Source: Marinitoga lauensis (GTDB lineage Bacteria > Thermotogota > Thermotogae > Petrotogales > Petrotogaceae). From it: a stretch of DNA of 64,000 bases. Where the stretch lies: the NCBI RefSeq assembly GCF_004135675.1, contig NZ_QHLX01000001.1, positions 434,001 through 498,000 on the forward strand. Reading direction: 5' to 3'. The notes beneath the pieces are model-generated. The model worked only from the letters and a program-made list of their open reading frames with translations. It had not been told where the DNA came from and searched no databases. Positions 56,581 through 64,000 of the stretch are shown here, piece by piece (position 1 is the first letter of the stretch; the number at the start of each line of letters is the position of its first letter). Made by a program: the position numbers and the translations under genes.

Positions 56581-58717
56581 ATGGAAAATTATTTTTATTA
56601 TAATAATCCCGATGAAAGCGTTCATTTAAAAGCAGAAAGAGGATATCCAAAATTAGGAGCCACGGTTGATTCTGGCGGGTTAATTTTGCACTATTTACAA
56701 AAAATGGTAAAAATGTATCTTTAGAATTATATCAAAACTTCTATGATGATAAACCTTCACATATTTTCCCCTTGATCCTGTAAAAAATAAAACTGGAAAT
56801 GTATGGCACATATATATTCGCGGTATAAAGCATGGGCAGTTTTATGGCTGGCGTGTTGATGGAATATATGATCCTATAAATGGATATAGATTTAATAAAT
56901 ATAAGCTACTCTCAGATCCGTATGCCAAAGCCATTTCAGGCTCATATAATTGGGATGAGGAAAGTGTTTATGGTTATGATAAAAATTCTTCGCAACTTGA
57001 TCTATCTTTTTCTACTATAGACTCTGCAAAAAGTCCTACAAAATCAATAGTAATAGATGATTCTGTCTATGACTGGGAAAATGATGTTCATCCCAGAATT
57101 CCCTTAAAAGATTTAATAATATATGAAATGAACATAAGATTATATACTATGAATCCTAATTCAAAAGTCATATCTAAAGGCACATTTAAAGGTATTGTTG
57201 AAAAATTGGATTATTTAAAAAGTCTGGGAGTTAACGCTATAGAGTTAATGCCTATTTTTGAATTTAATCCTAATTCTATAATTAGAACAAACCCTATTAC
57301 TGGAGAAAGATTGAAAGATGTATGGGGATACAATCCTTTAAGTTTTTTTGCTGTAACTGGAAATTATTCAGATGGTTTAAAAATAGGAGAACAGGTCTTT
57401 TTATTTAAGGATTTTGTAAAAACACTTCATAAAGAAGGATTTGAAATTATTTTAGATGTTGTATATAACCATACCGGCGAAGGTAATGAATTAGGACCAA
57501 CATTATCTTTTAGAGGACTTGATAATCCCATTTATTATATTTTAAGCAAAAATAAAAGATATTATGAAAACTACTCTGGTTGTGGAAATACTTTTAATTG
57601 TAATCACACAGTAGTTAAAAATCTTATTATTGACAGTTTGAGATATTGGGTAACAGAAATGCATGTGGATGGTTTCAGATTTGATCTGGCATCTATATTG
57701 GGAAGAGATACAAATGGAAATTGGATAGGAGACCTTTCTTTGTTAAAAGATATAGCTGAAGATCCTATTATTTCAGGTTCTAAATTAATAGCAGAAGGTT
57801 GGGATGCAGCAGGCGGGTATTTTTTAGGCTCATTTCCGGAAGGTTGGGCTGAATGGAATGGAAAATTTAGAGATGCTGTAAGAAAATTCATTAGAGGTGA
57901 TAATGGTTTAGTAGGGAAATTGCCTGTAGAATTGCTGGAAGTGAAGACTTATATGGAAACAAGTCTCCTGTTGCAAGTGTTAATTTTATAACTTCTCATG
58001 ATGGTTTTACAATGTGGATCTGGTTTCTTATAATGAAAAACATAATGAAGAAAATGGTGAAAATAATAATGATGGTGCTAATGATAATTATAGTTTTAAT
58101 TATGGAATAGAAGGCGAAACAGATGATGAAAATATACTTAATATAAGAAAAAGACAAATCAAAAATTTCTTCACTATACTTATGATTTCTCAGGGTACCC
58201 TATGATATATATGGGAGACGAATTTTGTAGAACTCAATATGGAAACAATAATGCATATTGCCAGGATACTATCAAAAATTGGGTTGACTGGAAAAGAAAA
58301 GAAAAATATGAAGATATTTTTAGATTTGTTAGTCATTTAATAAATTTCAGAAAATCTCATCACACTTTGAGAAGAGAACATTTTTTCACTGGAAAAGATT
58401 ATACAGGTGACGGTATTCCAGATATTACGTGGCATGGTGTAAAATTATATCAACCCGATTTTTCATATAATTCAAAATCATTGGCTTTTATGATTAGTGG
58501 AATAGATTTTGTAAATCAAGATGTTCCACCAGATAATGATATTTATGTTGCCTTAAATTTTTATGAAAAGGATTTGGAATTTGAATTACCAAAACTTCAC
58601 AATAAAAATTGGTTTCGTGTAATTGATACATATTTTAATTCTCCAAATGATTTTCTTGATTTTCCAAAAAAGTTACTAATTATTACAAAGTCAAATCAAA
58701 AAGCATTATCGTTTTGA
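56581..58717 (+). CDS. glgX: Glycogen debranching enzyme, GlgX/isoamylase type (five frameshifts)
   Basis: 713 residues when five bases are restored (G near 56678, C near 56770, one near 57930, G near 58016, C near 58197). Hydrolyses alpha-1,6 branches of glycogen. N-terminal CBM48-like domain, then GH13 motifs: [26 protein letters not shown] with the nucleophile Asp, [11 protein letters not shown] with the acid/base Glu, and SHDGFT. The PMIYMGDEF and NAYCQDT segments are GlgX-like. ATG at 56581 follows AAAGGATG. Confidence 0.9.
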
Positions 58718-58737
58718 TTTCTAAATAATTTATTAAA

Positions 58738-58767
58738 TTTACACTTTTCCTTTTTTTGTGGTAAAAT
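58738..58767 (+). promoter_or_regulatory. Promoter of cinA
   Basis: TTTACA, 18 bases, TAAAAT. A transcript start near 58774 leaves about 9 bases before the ATG at 58783. Confidence 0.5.
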
Positions 58768-58782
58768 ATAAGTAAGAAATTT

Positions 58783-59994
58783 ATGGGAGTGATTAATATT
58801 AAAGCTGCTATTTTGAGCACAGGCGATGAAATTGTCGAGGGAGATATTTTAAATATTACAGCAAAAAAAATTTCAAACATATTATATTCAATAGGTTTTG
58901 ACATTTCTTTTCATATTAATGTTAATGATAAAAAGGACAATATTATATCATCTCTAAATTTTCTTTCAAAAGATAATGATTTAATTATAATTACTGGTGG
59001 ATTAGGTTCCACAACTGATGATATAACAAGAGAAGCCGTTTCAGAATTTTTAAATGAAACCCTAATATTTGATAAAAAAATTTTTGATAACATACATATA
59101 AGATATAAAAAATTTGGGAAAATTCCAAATGATTTAATAAAAAAACAGGCCTTCGTATTTAAAAATTGTTTAATTTTAAAAAATGATATCGGTAGTGCTC
59201 CAGGATTATATATTGTAAAAAATAATAAACATTATATCTTATTACCAGGACCACCAGATGAAGCTATCACAATTTTTAAAAAATCTTTAGACTATATTAC
59301 TTCTAAATTTAATTTAAAAAAAGGGAATATTTATAAAATTCAATTTTATAATATTACTGAATCGCAATTAATGTCTATATTGGAAAAGAAATTAAAAAAT
59401 ATTAGATATTCAACGAAATTAGAGTTACCAATAGGGCCATCTTTAATTTTTAAAGATAGCAAAGAAAAGATAAAAGAGGCTATCGATTTTATTCATAACA
59501 ATCTTTCTCAATATATTATTCCAAATAACCCAACCAAAATTATTTTAAATAAATTATTATCTGAAAATAAAATGATTTCTACAGCAGAATCATGCACTGG
59601 TGGGTTAATAGGAAAAATTATAACTGATATACCTGGTTCATCAAAGGTTTACAAAGGTACTATTGTTACCTATTCTGATGAAGTAAAAAATAAGATTTTA
59701 AACGTTGATAAAAATATTTTGAAAAATTTTGGAGCTGTTAGTGCAGAAACTGTAGAATTGATGGCAAAAAATGCGGCTGATATTTTTGAAACTGATTATT
59801 CAATTTCAGTAAGCGGCATTGCTGGTCCAGAGGGAGGAACTCCGACAAACCTGTAGGTACAGTTTTTTTGGATTTTATAACAAATTTTATGATAAAATAA
59901 TAATAGAAAAAAGATTTTTTCCGGCAACAGAAACATAATTAGAGAAAAAGCTGCATATTACTCGCTAATAAGATTATTAAAACTGTTTTTATAG
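58783..59994 (+). CDS. cinA: CinA family protein (three frameshifts)
   Basis: 404 residues when three bases near the end (a C at 59851, T near 59875, T near 59917) are restored. N-terminal molybdopterin-binding-like COG1058 domain (KAAILSTGDEIVEGDILN, ITGGLGSTTDDITREAVS, LPGPPDE), C-terminal nicotinamide mononucleotide deamidase domain (STAESCTGGLIGKIITDIPGSS, SVSGIAGPEGGTP). Role in NAD by-product repair is the best known activity. The start is uncertain: ATG 58783 has no ribosome site, whereas ATT 58798 has GGGAG 8 bases upstream and gives the usual N-terminus (I/M)KAAIL. Confidence 0.9.
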
Positions 59995-60005
59995 GAGGTT
60001 TTTTT

Positions 60006-62038
60006 ATGGGAGAAATGGATGTTTATTTAAATGTATTTATTGAAGAAGCTAATGAAAATTTACAGAGATTAAATGATGAACTTTTAGAACTTGAAAACAA
60101 TCCAGAAAGTTTAGAAAAAGTAAACGAAATATTCAGGGTTATGCATACCTTTAAAGGTATGGCTGGAACTATGGGATTTGATAAGATAGCAAAAGTATCT
60201 CATAAGATGGAAAATATTCTTGATAAAATTAGAAAAGGAGAAACTAAAGTTGATACCGATTTAATAGATCTCCTTTTTAAAACACTCGATGCATTAAATG
60301 AAAGTATTGTAGATATTTCCAATGGTGGAAAAGGGAATTTGAAATCATTGGATGATTTGATTTCTATCCTCGAAAAGTACATTAACAATTCTGAATCAAA
60401 TACTGAAAAACAGGTTGAAAAAAAGGAAAAAGAAGCAACTAATGATTCTGATAAACTTTCACACCTTGATGATATTACAAGAGAATCATTAAAAAATCTT
60501 TTCCATGCGGCAAAAGAAAAAATTTAAACTTCTTCTTGATAAATGTTAGGTTTGATAAAAATGTTCAGTTGAAAGCTGCTAGAGCTTTTATGGTATTACA
60601 TAAAATTGATGATTTGGGTGGAGAAGTAGTTTATACAAATCCTTCTTCTCAGGACATTGAGGATGAAAAATTCGATTTAGAAATAGAACTTGGTGTAATT
60701 ATCAATGTTTCTGCTGATGAATTAAGAGATAATATATTGGGTATTTCGGAAGTGGAAAGTGTTGCAGTAAACGAATTTGAAACATCTGATTTTGAAAAGC
60801 AAGAAAAGAAAGAGAATTCAGAAAATACTATAACACAACAAAAATCAAATGTTACTGTTGAAAATTCAACAAATCAAAAAAAGAAAATACAACTTCAATC
60901 TGTAAGAGTTGATATTGAAAAATTGGATCAGTTAATGAACTTAATGGCAGAATTAGTTATTTCCAGAAGTAGGATAACAGAAACATTAAGAAAATATGAG
61001 ATAAAAGATGTCGATGAAAGTTTAGCAAATTTAAGCAGGATAACCCTTGATCTTCAGAACATTGTTATGAAAATAAGAATGATTCCAATTGCTTTTGTTT
61101 TTAATAGATTTCCAAGGGTTGTAAGAGATACTGCCAAAAAATTAAACAAAGAAGTAAATTTGATTATTGAAGGTGAAGATACTGAACTCGATAGGACTGT
61201 TGTAGATGAAATTGGCGATCCTTTGATTCATTTAATAAGAAATTCGATTGACCATGGTATAGAACCAGTTGACGAAAGAATAAAAAAAGGGAAACCAAAA
61301 ATTGGTACTATAAAATTATCAGCATGGCACGAAGGTGATGGTGTTGTAATTAGCGTTGAAGATGATGGAAAGGGATTAGATAGAGAGGTTATTGCTAATA
61401 AAGCTATTGAAAAAGGGTTAGTCGATCCATCTATGGTTTCAACAATGAGTGATGAAGAAATCTTTTCTTTCATATTTTTACCCGGATTTTCTACTAAAAA
61501 TAAAGCTACAGATTTATCTGGTCGTGGTGTTGGAATGGACGTTGTCAAAACCGTTGTCGAATCTTTAAATGGAAGTGTAACTATTTCTTCTAAAAAAGAT
61601 ATTGGAACAAAAATAATTATCAGATTGCCTTTAACTTTATCTATTATCCAGGTTTTATTGGTAACAATAGATAATTATGTATACGCTATTCCAATTGCTA
61701 ATATTGATACAACACAAAAAATTACAGATGGAGACATAAGAATTGTTCAGGGTAATGAAGTTTTTGTATTAAGAGGCGAAGTAATACCATTAATTAGATT
61801 AAGAGACGTATTTAATATGCCTAAAATTGAAGATTCACTTACGGAAAAAGTTGTTATTGTAAAAACTGCTAATAGAAAATATGGTGTTGTTGTTGATAAT
61901 CTTTTAGGGCAAGATGATATTGTTATAAAATCTCTTGGTAAATATTTAAATAGTGTGAAAGAATTTAGTGGCGGTGCTATATTAGGTGATGGTAGAATTG
62001 CTTTAATTCTCGATATTACAAACTTAAACGAATTATGA
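60006..62038 (+). CDS. cheA: Chemotaxis histidine kinase CheA (one frameshift)
   Basis: 677 residues once one A is restored near 60518-60522. HPt domain with phospho-His in [13 protein letters not shown] (H47), a P2-like domain ([19 protein letters not shown]...), dimerisation helices ([22 protein letters not shown]), HATPase motifs ([35 protein letters not shown]) and a C-terminal CheW-like domain. It phosphorylates CheY in response to receptor signals. ATG at 60006 follows GGAGG. First gene of the cheA-cheW-cheY-fliO-fliP group. Confidence 0.95.
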
Positions 62039-62050
62039 TGAGGTGATACT

Positions 62051-62476
62051 ATGCAAAAAGAAATTTTATCATTTGAAATTTCCAACCAAGAATTTGGAAT
62101 TGACGTTGAATATGTTGAAATGGTAATTGAAAAAGAAGATATTACTCCAGTTCCAAATTCCAGGGATTTCATAGAAGGTATTGTAAATTTACGTGGAAGA
62201 ATCGTTCCTGTATTTGATTTAACGAAAATATTGGATCTTGATATTGATGAGGATTTTGATTTTGATAGTATAATTATTATGAAGCATGAAAAAGAGGAAT
62301 TAGGAATATTAGTAAATAAAGTAAATAATGTAATTTCATTTAATGATGAAGAGTTGGATATATTACCTGCCAAAAGTGGCAAATTTATAGGAAAAGTTAA
62401 TGGTGTTTTAAAAATAAATAATAGACTTATTGTGTATTTAAACCTCGAAAAATTATTTGAATCTATAGAAATATAA
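62051..62476 (+). CDS. cheW: Chemotaxis coupling protein CheW
   Basis: 141 residues, intact. A two-lobed SH3-like fold with EILSFEISNQEFGIDVEYVEMVIE and NLRGRIVPVFDLTKIL, linking receptors to CheA. ATG at 62051 follows GAGGTG, 12 bases after cheA. Confidence 0.95.
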   Translation: MQKEILSFEISNQEFGIDVEYVEMVIEKEDITPVPNSRDFIEGIVNLRGRIVPVFDLTKILDLDIDEDFDFDSIIIMKHEKEELGILVNKVNNVISFNDEELDILPAKSGKFIGKVNGVLKINNRLIVYLNLEKLFESIEI

Positions 62477-62507
62477 TAAATATAATATTTAAGTGGAGGT
62501 GCTTTTA

Positions 62508-62915
62508 ATGGCGTTAAAAGTTTTGATAGTTGATGATGCTGCTTTTATGAGAATGTTATTAAAAGATATTATTACAAAAGCGGGGATGGAAGTAGTTGGT
62601 GAAGCTGCCAATGGTCAAGATGCTATTCAAAAATACAATGAGCTAAAACCAGATGTTGTTACAATGGACATTACTATGCCTGTAATGGATGGAATACAGG
62701 CTATAAAAGAAATAAAAAAGCAAGATCCAGCTGCTAAAATCATCGTATGTAGTGCTATGGGTCAACAAGCGATGGTTATTGAAGCTATACAGGCTGGTGC
62801 AAAAGATTTTATTGTTAAACCATTCCAGGCAAATAGAGTAATAGAAGCTATTCAAAAGGTATCAAGGGGTGATTTTACGCCCTTACTTTTTCATCGACTC
62901 AAACAAATTTTATGA
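62508..62915 (+). CDS. cheY: Chemotaxis response regulator CheY
   Basis: Receiver domain with all active residues: acid pair DD in VLIVDDAAF, phospho-acceptor Asp in TMDITMPVMDG, Thr/Ser in VCSAMGQQ and Lys in FIVKPFQ. Very close to Thermotoga CheY, which ends at KVSK. Here the frame runs on for 14 residues after KVSRG. One missing G in the GGGG run at 62866-62869 would instead stop it at 62872, so the true product is probably about 121 residues. ATG at 62508 follows GGAGGTG. Confidence 0.93.
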   Translation: MALKVLIVDDAAFMRMLLKDIITKAGMEVVGEAANGQDAIQKYNELKPDVVTMDITMPVMDGIQAIKEIKKQDPAAKIIVCSAMGQQAMVIEAIQAGAKDFIVKPFQANRVIEAIQKVSRGDFTPLLFHRLKQIL

Positions 62916-63253
62916 CAAGTTGGACATTATGGGTGTTTTTTCTAATTTTTTTCTTTTTACTCTTTATTCTATTATTATTGTTTATTCAAAGAAAACTTAT
63001 AAATAAAGGTTTGCTAAATAGTCCTTCTGTTAGAATTGTTAAAAAATTTTATATTGATAGGAATTTAACATTAAACATAATAAAAGTATTAGATAATTAT
63101 TATCTTGTCCTGACAAACAATAATTCCATATCTTATCTTGACAAATTGGACTATGAAAAACTATCTGTTCTTTTAAAAGGGAAAAAAGAATTTTTTGATA
63201 CTTTTATCGGAGCCTTAAAAAGGGAGAAAAAAACAGATGAAGAAATGCTTTAA
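62912..63253 (+). CDS. fliO: Flagellar export protein FliO
   Basis: 113 residues: one membrane span (TLWVFFLIFFFLLFILLLL) and a small cytoplasmic domain (SVRIVKKFYIDRNLTLNIIKVLDNYYLVL) of the FliO type. Its place directly before fliP supports this. No good ribosome site precedes the ATG at 62912; an in-frame extension upstream to the TGA at 62870 lacks a usual start codon. The next gene begins 17 bases before its stop. Confidence 0.75.
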   Translation: MTSWTLWVFFLIFFFLLFILLLLFIQRKLINKGLLNSPSVRIVKKFYIDRNLTLNIIKVLDNYYLVLTNNNSISYLDKLDYEKLSVLLKGKKEFFDTFIGALKREKKTDEEML

Positions 63254-64000
63254 TAAAAAATTGTTTTTCATTAGTATATTTTTATTTTTATTTTTTGTTG
63301 GGTCAGCTCAAGATCCACTACCAATACCTGAAATTTCTATCAATATTGGAGGAAATGTCCCAGGACCCAACACATTAATGCCAACATTAGAAATATTATT
63401 ACTATTATCTGTATTAACTCTTGCACCATCTTTTATTATGATGTTTACATCATTTATGAGAATAATAATTGTTCTATCTTTTTTAAGAACTGCTATGGGA
63501 AGCCGGCAAGCCCTCCCAATCAGGTATTAATAGGTATTGCATTAATATTAACTTTTTTAATAATGTCACCAGTTTTCAACCAAATATATCAAAATGCCAT
63601 TATTCCATATACCGAAGAAAAAATAAGTTATACTCAAATGTTTGAAAATACATGGAATCCAATAAAAAAGTTTATGATTAATGAAATAGTTGCACATAAA
63701 AATCAGGATAATGTTTTTATGTTAGCATCAAGTGTTCATAAAGAAATAAAAAATATAAATGACACGCCTCCAGAAATTCTAATTCCTGCATTTGCGTTAA
63801 GTGAATTAGAGATTTCATTTAAAATGGGGGTTTTAATTTATATTCCATTTATTATAGTTGATATGGTTGTAGCCAGCATTCTTTTATCTATGGGGATGAT
63901 GATGATTCCTCCTATTATGATTTCAATGCCCTTTAAATTATTACTATTTATCCTTGTAAATGGATGGGACTTATTAATTGGAGGATTAATAAGAAGTTTT
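63237..64000 (+). CDS. fliP: Flagellar export channel protein FliP (one frameshift, partial)
   Basis: Signal peptide MKKCFNKKLFFISIFLFLFFVG, then LLLLSVLTLAPSFIMMFTSFMRIIIVLSFLRTAMG, hallmark FliP segments, and later IYQNAIIPYTEEKISY, FALSELEISFKMGVLIYIPF and VNGWDLLIGGLIRSF, the usual C-terminus. One C is missing near 63511 (GCAAGCCCTCCC). FliP with FliQ and FliR forms the export gate of the flagellar type III apparatus. The gene runs to the window edge, so only the stop codon should be missing. Confidence 0.92.

Overview
The window is strongly AT-rich chromosomal DNA from an anaerobic, fermentative bacterium of the Thermotogota, most like Marinitoga and its relatives in the Petrotogales. 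The evidence is a toga-type outer-membrane spacer protein (N-terminal SLH domain, long coiled coil, C-terminal membrane anchor), a potassium channel gated by two TrkA proteins as in Thermotoga (TM1088A/B type), a cheA-cheW-cheY-fliO-fliP cluster, a sugar ABC transporter with a family 1 glycosidase, and anaerobic stress genes (hybrid cluster protein, hemerythrin/PAS sensor, rubredoxin). The genus is inferred, not proven.

Layout. 0-4.7 kb: end of a flavin disulfide oxidoreductase gene, then a nitrosative-stress module (DUF438/hemerythrin/PAS protein, Hcp and a Crp/Fnr regulator) with a perfect operator palindrome centred at -41.5 of the predicted promoter. 4.7-8 kb: NAD(P)H-hydrate repair enzyme overlapping a sigma-54 factor that reads in frame into thiamine pyrophosphokinase. 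8-12.4 kb: sugar uptake operon ending in a GH1 protein whose acid/base Glu is Gln. 12.6-19.9 kb: accessory region with a secreted protein, IS debris, an intact IS1634-like element (14-bp terminal repeats, 100-bp target duplication) that splits a pRiA4b-ORF3-type gene, and an AAA-ATPase/PD-(D/E)XK protein. 19.9-24.2 kb: tRNA-Asn, a B12/radical SAM operon and argS. 24.2-30.9 kb: dnaK behind a CIRCE-like repeat, an MFS transporter, a membrane-anchored lytic transglycosylase with a small Cys-rich protein upstream, and the toga protein. 31-50 kb: a long co-directional run (aspS, cmk, ispH, rpsA, der, plsY, two TPR proteins, a giant SLBB repeat protein, hslU, a pseudo-receiver, two TrkA subunits, trkH, hisS, a membrane protein). 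50-64 kb: acpP, pyrG, a CPBP protease, uvrA, rubredoxin, DUF3783, glycogen debranching enzyme, cinA and the chemotaxis/flagellar cluster, which runs off the right edge inside fliP.

The sequence appears to carry many single-base indels. About 34 missing and 3 extra bases, nearly all in short homopolymer runs, are enough to restore full-length reading frames in argS, aspS, rpsA, der, trkH, pyrG, uvrA, glgX, cinA, cheA, fliP and others. Most of these are indispensable single-copy genes, so I read the breaks as sequence error rather than decay, and I annotate each gene over its full reconstructed span. The same caution applies to the RpoN-thiamine kinase fusion and the long CheY tail, each of which one missing G would remove.

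I see no CRISPR array, no prophage and no clear new defence system. The most unusual items are the IS with its long target duplication, the operator at -41.5, the Gln-for-Glu GH1 protein, the Cys-rich protein/transglycosylase pair and the near-identical 204-bp repeats in the SLBB protein.
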